Positions 1 to 11,517 of a stretch of DNA of 64,000 bases are shown piece after piece (the first letter of the stretch is position 1; the number at the start of each line of letters is the position of its first letter). The notes below the pieces were generated by a model. The model did not search any database. It saw nothing but the letters and a program-made list of their open reading frames with translations, and was not told where the DNA came from. Source of the stretch: Oncomelania hupensis. Its lineage: Eukaryota; Mollusca; Gastropoda; Littorinimorpha; Pomatiopsidae. Location of the stretch: contig CM072523.1 of NCBI GenBank assembly GCA_036898135.1, positions 32,681,811 to 32,745,810 on the forward strand, given 5' to 3'. Both the position numbers and the translations under genes were made by a program.

Positions 1-85
1 CATCATTATCATCATCATCAACATCATCATATGACCATCATCGTGATCGTCGTCGTCATCGTCATCAACATCATCATCATCATAG
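1..85. repeat. Imperfect (ATC)n microsatellite
   Basis: Interrupted CAT/ATC trinucleotide tract at the left edge. The open frames over it are low-complexity artefacts. Confidence 0.85.
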
Positions 86-153
86 TTTGTAAATTGGCGA
101 TTTTCAACGATTTCGTTATGTGTTTTTCTTGTTTTTTCTGTGAGAATTTCACA

Positions 154-169
154 TTGTTGTTGTTGTTGC

Positions 170-213
<44 letters not shown>
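154..213. repeat. (TTG)n microsatellite
   Basis: About 20 TTG units with one TTGCTG interruption. Confidence 0.9.
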
Positions 214-214
<1 letters not shown>

Positions 215-454
215 AATTACCTTGGTGGCTATTGTTTGTTTGTTTTCGGAAAGGGACAATGACCCAAGATGTATTTTGTTGATGTTTAGAAGTAAAAAAT
301 AAACAACTGGAAGTGATTAACAATATCGTATTTAAATGTATCTGATGGAATGAGGAACCTCTACAAGAAACGTTGGTATAATAAAACGTCTAGACTACGA
401 TGGAAGACCAGTTGAATCGATTTGCAGAAATATCCTGTTGCTCGCGGTACGAAA

Positions 455-553
455 ATGGATTATCTCCATTTCTCTGTGGTGTTTCAGTTACTAGCGCTGG
501 TGTGCAGAAATTCACGAGCATTGTCATCTGACAAGTACTACGACATTTTGGGC
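455..553 (+). CDS. Orphan first exon of a signal-peptide DnaJ (J-domain) protein
   Basis: An ATG at 455 opens 33 codons. A hydrophobic signal-like segment (residues 6-17, FSVVFQLLALVC) is followed by SSDKYYDILG, the characteristic start of a J domain (helix I entry, YYDILGV). A signal peptide directly before the J domain is the layout of ER-luminal DnaJ co-chaperones such as the DNAJB9 type, which stimulate BiP ATPase. The frame then meets GTTAAC, a possible but weak phase-0 donor. No continuation with the HPD motif was found downstream; an (AAT)n tract and a dispersed repeat follow within 60 bp. It is either exon 1 of a gene with a very long first intron or a detached relic. The J-domain call is by motif recognition only. 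Confidence 0.5.
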
Positions 554-609
554 GTTAACATTTGTCAGATTTTTCAAAAGTTCTCTAGTTTGATCAAAAG
601 CTTCCCGCC

Positions 610-612
<3 letters not shown>

Positions 613-704
<92 letters not shown>

Positions 705-733
705 TTAATAATAATAATAATAATAATAATAAT
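613..733. repeat. (AAT)n microsatellite
   Basis: About 40 AAT units with one AATATTAAT break. It abuts the dispersed repeat at 734, where it is that element's (ATT)n tail on the minus strand. Confidence 0.95.
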
Positions 734-875
734 GGAAGCCATATACGCGCTATTCCCCAAATCACTAATCAGGCGGAAAGCTGTGTGATCTGTACCAATA
801 TACACGCTCATATGTTTCACCCACTCTCACACAACAAACACATCTCTATCACTCAAACATGTGGTGTAAAGGGAA
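734..875 (-). mobile_element. Truncated SINE/LINE 3' end with (ATT)n tail, copy 1
   Basis: This segment and 52630-52775 are diverged copies of one sequence. They share ATATACGCGC, TTCCCCAAATCA, ACACGCTCA and GGTGTAAAG blocks in the same order, and both begin directly at an AAT tract. Read on the minus strand they end in GCGCGTATA then (ATT)n, as expected for a retroposon with an ATT tail. The family is not identified further. Confidence 0.6.
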
Positions 876-947
876 GAAAATCGCTGTTTGGAGATAAAAA
901 GAAATTAAAATTTATATTTTTGAAATTTTAAATTGACTGCATTCAGT

Positions 948-1262
948 ATCATTATACATCCCATCATCAAGTTCACAGCAAATTCCAGCAGAAGAAATAT
1001 ACATTATCTGGATATAAACATAAGCATAAAAAATGGCCGACTAACCAATGACCTTTACACTAAGCCCACTGACGCCAACATGGTCCTCTCATACCACTCC
1101 TGTCACCTTTGCCCCTGCCTGAGAGGCATACTGTTAGGTCAGTGCCTCAGACTTCGCAGGATAAATTCCAACAGCGAAACACTTCTACTAAGAAGGGACG
1201 AACTGAAGGTAAAGCTGATGAGACGCCGCTATCCCGACACTCTTTTTGTATGTAGATTATAG
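948..1262 (+). pseudogene. Penelope-like retroelement RT C-terminal fragment
   Basis: The open frame reads a recognisable Penelope-type end of the RT domain: HYLDINISIKNGRL, then DLYTKPTDAN, a CHLCPCLRGILL block where the family has a conserved Cys/His/Lys stretch, LRLRRI, and a closing RRRYPD. The endonuclease part and upstream RT motifs are absent, so only a short 5'-truncated remnant remains. It is cut at 1250 by the SINE array. Penelope-like elements move by an RT related to telomerase; this copy cannot. Confidence 0.7.
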
Positions 1263-1448
1263 TCACACGACACTTTCGCATATAGGTGACTACTGGACCG
1301 ATTTATACTGACACCAGCGGGCTAGTTGTTGGTAAAGGGGAAAATAATATGATCACACGTTGACCAATCCGGGATTCGAACCAGCGACCTTTCGGTTACA
1401 AGCAAGACGCTCTTACCAACTGAGCTACCCGGCCCCTCACACGCCATA
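1251..1448 (-). mobile_element. tRNA-Thr-like SINE, array copy 1
   Basis: On the minus strand the unit starts with a tRNA-like head (about 1436 down to 1365) carrying an A box (TAGCTCAGTTGG) and a B box (GGTTCGAATCC). A roughly 120-bp unrelated body follows, ending near CTATAATCTACA and TTG/CAA-rich sequence. The putative anticodon loop CTTGTAA suggests tRNA-Thr ancestry. The stems are imperfect, so this is a SINE head and not a functional tRNA. Confidence 0.8.
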
Positions 1449-1460
1449 GTTGTTGTTGTT

Positions 1461-1660
1461 TGTAGATTATAGTCACACGACACTTTCGCATATAGGTGAC
1501 TACTGGACCGATTTATACTGACACCAGCGGGCCAGTTGTTGGTAAAGGGGAAAATAATATGATCACACGTTGACCAATCCGGGATTCGAACCAGCGACCT
1601 TTCGGTTACTAGCAAGACGCTCTTACCAACTGAGCTATCCGGCCCTTATTGCACGCCATA
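1461..1660 (-). mobile_element. tRNA-Thr-like SINE, array copy 2
   Basis: Nearly identical to the previous unit. The anticodon-loop position reads CTAGTAA (AGT, also a Thr anticodon). All three units are followed by CACGCCATAG, so that short flank is duplicated along with the SINE. Confidence 0.8.
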
Positions 1661-1669
1661 GTGTTTGTA

Positions 1670-1866
1670 TGTAGATTATAGTCACACGACACTTTCGCAT
1701 ATAGGTGACTACTGGACCGATTTATACTGACACCAGCGGGCCAGTTGTTGGTAAAGGGGAAAATAATATGATCACACGTTGACCAATCCGGGATTCGAAC
1801 CAGCGACCTTTCGGTTACTAGCAAGACGCTCTTACCAACTGAGCTACCCGGCCCCACCACGCCATA
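1670..1866 (-). mobile_element. tRNA-Thr-like SINE, array copy 3
   Basis: Third unit of the head-to-tail array, with the same boxes and body. Spacing between units is about 210 bp, which makes tandem duplication more likely than three independent insertions. Confidence 0.8.
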
Positions 1867-1869
1867 GAC

Positions 1870-2124
1870 AAAGTCTTTCCTTTATATAGTGCTTGGAATC
1901 AGTGGAATGAGAAATACAAGCAAGAGGTCATTGAAAAACATTACTTGGATAATTCACCAGTATCAAAATACTTATATCTAAGCTTATTTCAAAATCTTTT
2001 CATATTACCAGTTTATTTTCACAGAATAAGGCTAAATACTTGGCGTTCTCGTTTCATAAATTTTCCAGTATTTTGTAATTGTGGTAGCATTGTGAATGTA
2101 AATCACTTAGTATTTGAATGTTAA
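1870..2124 (+). pseudogene. LINE ORF2 C-terminal fragment with CCHC zinc-knuckle
   Basis: An 84-codon open frame without a start codon runs from 1870 to TAA at 2122. It shows RIRLNTWRSRF followed by CNCGSIVNVNHLVFEC, a Cys/His cluster of the kind at the C-terminus of several non-LTR retrotransposon ORF2 proteins, just after the RT/RNase H region. Nothing upstream of the SINE array continues it. This is a small remnant; the clade cannot be assigned. Confidence 0.5.
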
Positions 2125-2389
2125 CAAATTTATAACCATTTTCAGCCTTTACTCATTAGACTAAATAAATTAAAGCTACCTATTTCAATCTCAAATATTG
2201 TATATCCAAAAGAACATTCTGATTGGTCATTGAGCTTAATGTTCATAGATTTAATTTAAAATCATTAATTATTCAATTTCTTCTAATTAAATAGCATAGT
2301 AATAATATCTAACTGCTAATGATAAGATGATTTTTAAACTTCATTGAAATTACAATCAAAACCGCAGGCTTTATTATTCTTGAAGTACG

Positions 2390-2735
2390 TAGAACATTCT
2401 GTGACGCAGGACAGTGCGTAACTCCGGAGGCGAGTTTTATTGTGATTGGTTGTTGATTGCGTTATTCTGAAATGTTCTGTATGTTTCTACAGTTTTAATA
2501 GACTATTTAAGTACTGCGCTGTCTGCTTGCAAGAGGTGTTGCTTTGATTTTCTTTTTTTTTAAAGAGATTTTGAATGCAGTTGTTGATGATGTTCGCTGA
2601 ATAAATTTGGAAAACTTTATAACGACGACTCCTGCCTTGTTACTGAGTAAACGGGCTACGTGGATAAACGAATTCGAGTTACACAAGATTTAAGCATCGG
2701 GGATGAATCGACCGTTGCCGTGGTACACTTATATA
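2390..2735 (+). mobile_element. LTR remnant of the Gypsy family, plus orientation
   Basis: It matches, with many differences, the reverse complement of the LTRs at 27935 and 33196. Shared features are a GACGCAGGACAGTGCG-like segment, the TATA-like ACTATTTAAGTACTGC, GCAGTTGTTGATG, the polyadenylation signal CTGAATAAA (about 2600) and GGGCTACGTGGATAAACGAAT. No internal Gypsy sequence follows, so it is a degraded solo LTR or LTR end. Confidence 0.6.
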
Positions 2736-3200
2736 TAGACTGGTATAAGAGTGAATGGTTAAGGCATTTGCTTTTGTGTGGAGAGAGTGAGAAAACTGGA
2801 GGTTACCTTATTCTGTCTACATGTACGCACTTGTTGTATTGCCTCTAATCAAATGAACTTTTCTTATAATAAATAGCGCACTTGCAATTCAAGGCTCTGC
2901 ATCACAACAGGATCTAACTCAGCCGCCAAAGGCACCATCTTCCTGCTTTTATGCACACTGTCAATGAGCGATCCGGAAACCTAAACTATATGTTTATGCG
3001 TGTATTGAGTCGGTCACCTACCTGTCTTCTTTTTACACAATGACCGGGTTCTTTAACGTAACCCAGCGGCGAAACAGTGGGGTGGAGGTGAGGGGTGAAG
3101 AGGGCAATGAGGTACAGTAAGTACTGATGGCGATGGTAATGATGGTCGGGGACGTATACTGCTAATGCCCATGCTATTTTAGCATGCTTATCTTTCTGTG
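2736..3200. other. No feature seen
   Basis: Unique-looking sequence without a convincing frame or repeat. Confidence 0.4.
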
Positions 3201-3203
3201 TTC

Positions 3204-3352
3204 GTGCGTGTGTGTGTGATTGTGATTGTGCGTGTGTGTGTGATTGTGTGTGTGTGTGTGTGCGTGTGTGCATATGTGTGTGCGCGTATGTGCGTGTGTG
3301 TCTATGTACCGCGTGTCCGTGTGTGTGCGTGTTCGTGTGCATGTGGGTGTTT
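3204..3352. repeat. (GT)n-rich microsatellite
   Basis: Interrupted GT/GTGC tract. Cys/Val-rich frames over it are artefacts. Confidence 0.9.
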
Positions 3353-3844
3353 GTTCGTGTGTATCCCTTTCAAACTTACGTTGTGCGTCCTTCCTGCACC
3401 ATTTTACCTAGAGACAAAAAAAAGCAAATAAAAAAAACCAATATGAGGACAATATTAAACTTCGTCGGCAATAGCATCTAACACCATAGAACACCACCTA
3501 TCATTACATCCTTGCTTTCCCAACCACCCCTGCATCACCGAATCCCCCCTCTCCCTATCACACCTCCACCCTCAACAATGCACAACACCACCCACCCATC
3601 CTCACCCTCCACATGCCCTGCTCACTCCCTCGCTCCTATTATCCTCATTCCTTCTTTTCATCTTTGTTCCCCCTTAATTCCCACCCACTCCTGTTCCCCT
3701 CGCATTCCCCCAACAATCCTCCACCCTTGCTTTTACCCAAAACACTTCACTTCCCTATCTGCTTTCTTTAAGCCTTTTGATCACAACCTGCTTTTAAGGT
3801 AGGACTTTTATCCCTCAATCTCTATTCATCTTTATGTTATATTC

Positions 3845-4345
<501 letters not shown>

Positions 4346-4668
4346 ACTTGATCTTTATTGGCCACTTACCAACTTTAACGATACTGGTGTAGTGTATTTC
4401 ATGAAAGTGAAATGTATCATGTAAATAAAATGCGTACTTATTGTAAGAACTATTAAAATGTGATAGGTCTATTGTTCTTCTTATATATTACTTTATTTTT
4501 TATTTTTTGTTTACGTTTCCTTAAAACTTGGTGCTCACCCCTGGACATGAACATAAGTGTCTTTAAAATCCGGGAATGGTATCTTCATAATCCCCTTCCT
4601 CCTCCTCCTCCTCCAGCTTCTGCCTTGTTGTCCTTCTTCTTTATTGTCTGAAATAAAGGGTGTGAGGG

Positions 4669-4745
4669 AGAGACAGACAGACAGACAGACAGACAAAGGC
4701 AGACAGAAACAGAGACAGAGAGAGAGGAAGAGAACGAGAGAGAGC
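4669..4745. repeat. (CAGA)n/(GA)n microsatellite
   Basis: Short CAGA run grading into GAGA-rich sequence, followed by about 250 bp of pyrimidine-rich (CTT/TCC) sequence to about 5040. Confidence 0.8.
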
Positions 4746-5026
4746 ACGCGAGGGAACTCTGCCTCCGCTAGAGTCCAGCACTTGTCTTCTTTGTTTCTTC
4801 CTCAAGCTCCTTCTTCCACCTCCTCGCTATCCTTCCTTTTTCTCCTACCTCCTCCCCTTCTCTCTCTCATCCTCCTCACTCTTCTTCTTCTTCTTCTTTC
4901 GCATTTCTCTTTCTTCAACTCACTGTCTACTATTTTTCTCGCCCTCTTCCTCCTTCTGTTTCTTGTACATCATCCTTCTTCTTTCACCACTTTTTCTAAG
5001 CATTCCCCTTTCTCTCCTCCTTCTTA

Positions 5027-5188
5027 TTACTCACCCAAAAGGACCTCACTGAGTATGACTCCTCCTCGTTCCTCCGTCCACTGCAGAAGCTTGATTGCGG
5101 CTTGTTTCAATCCTGCTGTCCCATGAGGCGCGGCTGCGGAAGTTGTCAAAGCGAGACACAAAATGCAAATGGCGGTCTTGAATTTCAT
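5027..5188 (-). CDS. Candidate secreted peptide, or first exon of a secreted protein
   Basis: The ATG at 5188 (minus) opens MKFKTAICILCLALTTSAAA, a textbook signal peptide: Lys-rich N-region, hydrophobic core, Ala-X-Ala cleavage region. The remaining stretch begins APHGTAGLKQAAIKLLQW and has no Cys. Unspliced it is a 53-residue protein ending at TAA (5027). A strong donor, G then GTGAGT, lies at 5035/5034 and would end a phase-1 exon after 51 codons. Upstream frame-open sequence could extend the start, but the signal peptide fixes this Met. No downstream exon was recognised and I know no family for the mature part. Coding status rests on the signal peptide and donor only. Confidence 0.4.
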   Translation of the reverse strand: MKFKTAICILCLALTTSAAAPHGTAGLKQAAIKLLQWTEERGGVILSEVLLGE

Positions 5189-5774
5189 GATGGGGAGGTT
5201 GCCGATTATATTGTATGGATGTTTATTTATTAATCTGTTGTAGGTGGCGTGGTCGAATTGATGAAGATTACTTCTCTGTAACAGAAATTTCATAATGCTT
5301 GGTGACAAAAAAATATTCGCTCGCAACTGAAATGTTGAATCGAAGTGAAAGAATTATTTTAGATTATTCAGAAGATTACGATTCAACATTTGTGTTGTTG
5401 AAAGACCATGAGTCTGTCAAGTGATTAAAATGTCAAAATACAAAAGTGAAAGAATTTTGTTGAATTTGAAGCGACTGACATGATTTCAGAATTAAAAGTG
5501 GAGAATATTACTAAATAGTCTGTCGAACGACTGAAATGTGAACACACATTGTTTACATTTTAGTTTGTCGGGGAACCCAAATGTCAAAAATCTTTTGCTA
5601 AAGAATTTAATGGGTTGGGTTTTATTTAATACACGACCAAAGACCAAACTTTATAGTGATATACATTAGCCCAAGAGTACTTCCAAAGCAACTGATATTT
5701 CGAAATTTCGTGACAGAACAAGTCTTTTTATCTGAAAATTGGCTTACTTCTGCGAATGAGAGAATAAGGCAGGG

Positions 5775-5843
5775 CCAAAGAAGAACAAGAACAAAAAAGA
5801 GAAGTAGAAGAAGGAGAGGAAAAGAGAAGAAGAAGAAGAAGAA

Positions 5844-5929
<86 letters not shown>

Positions 5930-6290
5930 GGGGGAGGAGGAGGAGGAGGAGGAGGAGGAGGAGGAGGAGAGGGAGGAGGAGGAGGAGGATGAAGCAGAAG
6001 AAGAAGAAGAAGAAGAAGAAGAAGAAGAAGAAGAAGAAGAGTATAGGAAGCAGTGCTCTGAAGCATGAGAGCATGCTTTATTGCCTGTTGAGGCGACTAC
6101 TAAAGCATGCTTCTGGTAGCCTTCGACCAATGTGTACCGGGTGAAGAAGAAGAAGAAGAAGAAGAAGAAGAAGATGAAGAAGAAGAAGAAGAAGAAGAAG
6201 AAGAAGAAGAAGAAGAAGAAGAAGAAGAAGAAGAAGAAGAAGAAGAACAAGAACAAGAACAAGAACAAGAACAAGAAGAAGAAGAAGGAA
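5775..6290. repeat. Long polypurine tract (GAA/GAT/GAG)n
   Basis: Purine-dominated plus strand: mixed GAA, (GAT)n about 5845-5928, (GAG)n about 5929-5985, (GAA)n to 6038, about 100 bp of mixed sequence, then (GAA)n from 6143 with an (AACAAG)n patch near 6245-6270. All open frames here (poly-Lys, poly-Glu, poly-Ser) are artefacts. Confidence 0.95.
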
Positions 6291-6566
6291 GAGGAGGGCG
6301 AGTATGCCCAAGATCCTTTTCAGGAGAAAAGAGATAAATGGATCCACAAATATTAGGGATCACCTCAATACGGGAAGGACTGGTGATGGAAAGTTAGAAA
6401 TGAAATTTAATGAACGAATTGTGTTTTTAAGTCCCGGAAGTTGTAGTGGCAAAACTACATACGGATGTTAACATTAGCTTGCATCCCGCCGCCTTTGTGG
6501 CCAAAGTGTCCATTAAACAAACAGATGAAGAATTTTCAAATAAATAAAGGAAAGAACGGGCTAATA

Positions 6567-9210
6567 TCCTATCCTGTCCCGTAACTCGAAAGTCGTTGGG
6601 GCACCAAAGATGACCGTTTAACCGGCGTACTCCATCTTTCTCTGTCCCAGTAACCCTCATGGCTTCGCTTAGTGTCAAGCCAGTCCTCTTCTCGAATGTT
6701 GTCCTCCTATTTCATTTTCTGTCTTTCTCTTCTTCGGACTCTCCTTGCAAGTCATGATGCTCTGGTGACGTGACCATACCATCTGAGTTTCCGTTTATTT
6801 ACCACTGTGAGCATGTCATCGTGTTGTCCAATAGCTTGTGTGAAAGTCTGTCGGACTTCGTCGTTGGTGATGTGCTGGGTATAGGAAATGCCCAGAAGCC
6901 TCCTGTAGCACCTCATCTCCATGTTTTGTATTCTTCGTTGTAGGTCTGCTTGAGTGTCCATGTTTCGCAAGCGTATAGGGAGATGGAGATGACAAGGGAG
7001 CGCAACAGCCTTATTTTGGAGTGTAGACTGATGGGCCTGTCTTTCCAAAAGTACACCAACCTTGTCAGGGCAGCAGTTGTTCGTGATATCCTGGAGATGA
7101 CTTCCTGTCCGGAACCATTGTCTGATACAATTGCTTCTAAATATTTGAAGTTGTGCACCGTGATGAGGGAGTGATGAGGGATTGACCTTGGACTTTGATG
7201 TTCGTGTTGATGCCATTTGTGCTCTTGGTCATCATTCTGGTCTTCTCTTCCATTTCCATTCCAAAGGCTCTGGAGGTGGTGTCAAGCCTCTGTACCAGTT
7301 GTTCAAGTTCTTGTCCCTCTCCAGCCAATTCATCAATGTCATCCGCAAAATGGAGGTTGGAAATTGCTCTACCCCCTATGCTGCCTGTGCCTTCGTGATC
7401 TGCAAGGACATCTGACATTATGCGCTCCAGAAAGATACTGAAAAGTGTTCGGAAGTGTTGGAGAGAGTAGGCATCTTTGACGCATGCCGATTGTTGTTCT
7501 GAACAAGTTCCCGGTGGCGTTGTTGTGGAGGACTGCACTGGTAGCCTTGTCATACAGGCTTTTGATTATTCAATAATGTTAGGGCTTATGTTGTACACTC
7601 TCACAGAGCTGCATGCCAGACTCGGTCAAACGCTTCCTTGAAGTCTACAAATACATTACGTAGATGTTGCTAATGCTGTAGGTATTTCTCGCATATTATT
7701 CTGAGGTTGAAAATCTGTTCAGTGGTACTTCGCCATGCCCTGAATCCTGCTTGTTCTTTAGCTATGATTTGTTCAGTTTGGGGTTTCAACCTGTTGAGTA
7801 TTAATTTCAGGAGGACCTTGCTGTGGTGGCTGACGAGGCTGATGATGCGGTAGTTTTGACACTCCTGAATGTTACCCTAATTTGGGAAAAGTGATGATAA
7901 GCGACTGGATCCATGTTGTAGGCCACTCCCCACTCAGTCAGATCTTGTTACAGATAATGGCGAAAGCGTCAATCATCGCTTCTCCTCCTGCTTGAAACAA
8001 TTCTGCGGGTATGTTGTCTAATCCCGATGACTTTCTCTTCTTCAGCGATTGCACTGCTGCCTCAAGTTTTTCTCGGAAAATTGGGAGGATTTCTTCTCCT
8101 CTATTCTGGGGACATGCTAAAACTGAGGAGTCTCCGTTTGGTTGGTAGTTGTAAAGGTCAGAACCGTACTCTGTCCATCTATCCAAGACTGCATGTTCTT
8201 CTGTAAGGCAGACTTGCTTTGGATCGCGGAGTCCTTGGCCTGCTTAACACTTGTCAACCGCTTCACAGTCTCTTAAGCATTCTTGCTGTTGTTGTTGTTC
8301 ACTTGTTCTCTATTTCCTGGCATTGATCTTATATCCAGTTCTCCTTTGCTGTGCGCATGACTTTTCTGTTGATTTTTCGGTAGGCATCAGCTCCTTGTGA
8401 AGTGTTCTTCTCGACACTTGGTCAAGGACAGCCTGCCGTTGTTTATAGAAATCTTCGACTTCGCTGCCGTCATGTTCTGATGTTGAGGGATATGGCTGCA
8501 TGATGGTGATGTTGAAAGAGGTTGCTCTCAGACGGATGGTCATGAGTCTACTGAAGACTGAGAGGCAACCCATATGACAGTGGCCAGAATGTCTTTGTGG
8601 ACCAAGAATCCAACGCCATGTTTGTGCCTGTCATCTCTCCCGCTGAAATAAAGCTTGTGGCCTTTGTCGGTCGTTGTTTCTACTAGGCCTTTCAAGCACA
8701 GTTCGCTGATACCTAAAATGTTCCGTCGATAATGGTCCAGCTCGTGGACCAGTTCTTCTAATTTTCTTTTCGTAGTTAGGGTCCTGACATTCCAGGTTCC
8801 TATGAGGATGTTGTATCTCGTGCGTATCTTGCTAACTTGTCTTTCAGTAATCCACTTATTACCTTCCTCAGTGTGGTCCTTGGTGACCCGGGCGACGACC
8901 GATCGGGTATGGAGTGAGCGTTTCTTCTCATCATACAATGTTTTGGGTGAGAAAGACCTGGCTGGGCCCAATCGTCTCCAGGCTGTTGGCCACAGCCTAA
9001 ATCCACGAGTACAATATGTCTCTCGCCTTGGCCCCGAGCACGTGGTCGTTGAACCTAAATTAATGTGAGGTTTCTCTGACTTGGCCGGTGACGTCTGTGT
9101 AGAAGACTTTCGCCCAGTGATGCCGTACTGACATCGCCCCTGGTAGTTTCCTCTTATTACACGCCGGGAAACGTTGAGTGCTCCGAACCCACAGGACAAT
9201 CCTTAACGAT
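6567..9210 (-). mobile_element. RTE-clade LINE copy A, internally deleted and frameshifted
   Basis: A minus-strand copy of the element complete at 40664-44006. It keeps the 5' end (near 9210, CCTGTGGGTTCGG), the start of the AP endonuclease (IGTWNVRTL about 8720), most of the RT and the 3' end with one or two GGATA units (6567). The second half of the endonuclease is missing: sequence matching about 41475 of the full copy joins directly to about 42130 (near 8395). Many stops and frameshifts break the RT region (8186-6590). It is a dead copy. Confidence 0.85.
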
Positions 9211-10400
9211 ATTCATCTCAAATTTTAAGCACGCACAGTGGAACCCTGTCTTAGATCTTTTCCTTCCTTCCTTCGGTCCATTATGTTGTCTTGACAGTTT
9301 CTTTTTTTTTTTGGTCTGTTCCAGAACATTGTGTCAGTTTCACGATCCCAGATATTCCTTTCTGTATGGCGATCACGTAAAAATAACAGCACGTCGTTTT
9401 ACAGTCTAGCATGAATGGGGCACATTCTGCCTGTGTAAAAGAACTAATAACCTCCGCTGTTACGAACACATCATCATCATTACCATCATCACCATCATCA
9501 TCAGCCGTCACCATCAATAAATATCATCGTCTTTCAAGAGTTGTAGAGAACCGACCTGAAATTCTAACCAACGATACCCATTTAAATGGAGTTTTCTTGC
9601 TTTGTTTACATCACTGAAACCTAAGAGAGCAGCCTTTTGCTCTGTGTTTACGTAACACACAAACTAAGACACATTCTCATGTTTGGGTAAACCCAGCATG
9701 CAACGTTTGTTTCACTTCATCACCGTCATCTCCAAGCTTCGGCATAAATATACATGAGCCAAGACCTACATGTACACTGTCAGAAAAGCGTGTTTTGAAA
9801 CGCAACGTGATCTACAAGCTTCAAAATACACAAAAACCTAAACGGTATAGTATTTTTAGAACATATGTCTTACAACAAATTCAACAAGATTCAGTATAAT
9901 CCAACGGTAAAAATGCATAAACACTGCACTTATGCGGCCTATGGTAGGCTTACATTACATGTATTTAGTACCTTCACCGACAGAAACAAAAACGTGATTG
10001 AAACGATACTAGTGCTTCTTTTCAGAACTTGTGCCGACTTCATGTACTAAACAAATGAATCCGCGGAGAGAAAGGTGTGAGGGGTTGTATGCAGAATTAA
10101 ATCTGAAATTAAATTGGAACTAATGGAAGATCCGAAAGGAGAGAATGGATATTTCCTCTATCCAAAAGGGCGGAAATGGGCTGTGAAAATATCCACATCA
10201 GCCACCAGTTTACCAGGACAACAGGAAACGTGTTTTTCCAAGTACGAAAGTAATTCTCTCTTATGATTGAAAATTTATATCAAGATCAACAAGGAAACGA
10301 GTTTGGCGTGTTTTTTGTTTCATGTCTCTTGTTACCAAACACGGAAATAGTTTTGTCTCATAAGTAATCAGTTCAAGACCATGAACCATTTCAGGCAAAG
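9211..10400. other. Mostly unique sequence, no gene seen
   Basis: Apart from a short (CAT)n at 9469-9503, I see no repeat or convincing coding frame. Confidence 0.4.
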
Positions 10401-10419
10401 AAACAATGAGGTAAAAAAA

Positions 10420-10610
10420 AAGGTAAAGGTAAAGGTAGTCCCATAGCCTTGTGGCCGTAGGGGAGCGTGATGTTGGAGATCACACTTATCTTGGGCCAGC
10501 GTAATGAGGGTGATGCCCATCTCTCTCCCTCGCTGCTTTACCTTCCCCACCCTTAAGAGAGTAGGTACTCAGTCACAGTTGAGTCAACTGGGGGCGTTGT
10601 TATTTGTCGC
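10420..10610 (+). repeat. Possible dispersed repeat
   Basis: It starts with GGTAAAG repeats and contains GTCCCATAGCCTTGTGGCCG and a block on TTGGGCCAGCG. It looks like a short interspersed repeat from other invertebrate genomes, but there is no second copy in this window, so the call rests on recollection. Confidence 0.25.
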
Positions 10611-10668
10611 TTCACGATCGGCTATTATCATGGTCAGAGTTATCTATTATGTTCGACATACAATAACT

Positions 10669-10702
10669 GTTTTGTTGTTGTTGTTGTTGTTGTTGTTGTT
10701 TG
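10669..10702. repeat. (TTG)n microsatellite
   Basis: About 11 units. A second, interrupted TTG tract lies at 11008-11053. Confidence 0.85.
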
Positions 10703-11381
10703 GGGGTTTCTTTAGATTTGGGTGATTTAAAATTATTTCCGTTTTATCCGTGGCTCAGTGCTGGCCTACATATCCACCTCTACATGTGCGCTTATAACCA
10801 TCAACACCCCTTCCCACCCACCTTAACAAAACAAACAAAATTTTAAAAAAAAACAGTTTCTCTTTTAAAACAGTTTCTATTTTTAAACAATCATTATACT
10901 TAATTAAAATAGTGAATCGTATTTTAGGAATCCATTTCAAACTAGTGCTTGACTTGACATTCAAACTATAGGCTTTTAATTTATTGTGTCTTCTGATTGA
11001 ATGTACTTGTTGTTGTTATTGTTGTTTTTGTTGTTGTTATTGTTGTTGTTGAAGTTTTCGGGATTGTGTCTGTCGTCAGTTTTCAACTGCTATGAATAGG
11101 CCTATCGGATTACATAGAGTTCGTTACAAGCACGTTTTATCACTTCATAAAGGCTTGCACACATTGTTAACAGGAATAGACTCGTATTTCATTGTGTATG
11201 GCGGGGATTTTGTTTTAATTGCTATAGTAAATCTATATTGTCAAGACCGGAGTTAAAAGATACATTGGTGCTATAACTGAACAAGTTCTAAAACTCATCT
11301 CACAACCAGACGACAATTGTCTTGCGAGAATTCAAAATGACATTTTGAATTGTTTCTTGTTGTGTTCTTCTTCTTCTTCTT

Positions 11382-11382
<1 letters not shown>

Positions 11383-11431
<49 letters not shown>

Positions 11432-11441
11432 TACTTTTATC

Positions 11442-11517
<76 letters not shown>
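11383..11517. repeat. (GAT)n then (AGT)n microsatellites
   Basis: About 15 GAT units, a short unique bridge, then about 25 AGT units running into the tandem duplication at 11511. Confidence 0.95.

Noticed and set aside
613..733. Poly-Asn and poly-Ile open frames
   Set aside because: Pure AAT microsatellite translation. The same applies to poly-Ser, Glu, Lys, His, Met and Leu frames over other microsatellites.
1365..1436. Functional tRNA-Thr gene
   Set aside because: A and B boxes are present but stems are mismatched and the sequence is part of a repeated 200-bp SINE unit.
5656..6144. 162-residue Arg/Lys-rich protein
   Set aside because: Frame over the polypurine tract; composition is dictated by GAA/GAT/GAG repeats.
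7182..7441. Plus-strand ORFs over RTE copy A, and similar ones over copies B to E
   Set aside because: Antisense shadows of the RT reading frame.
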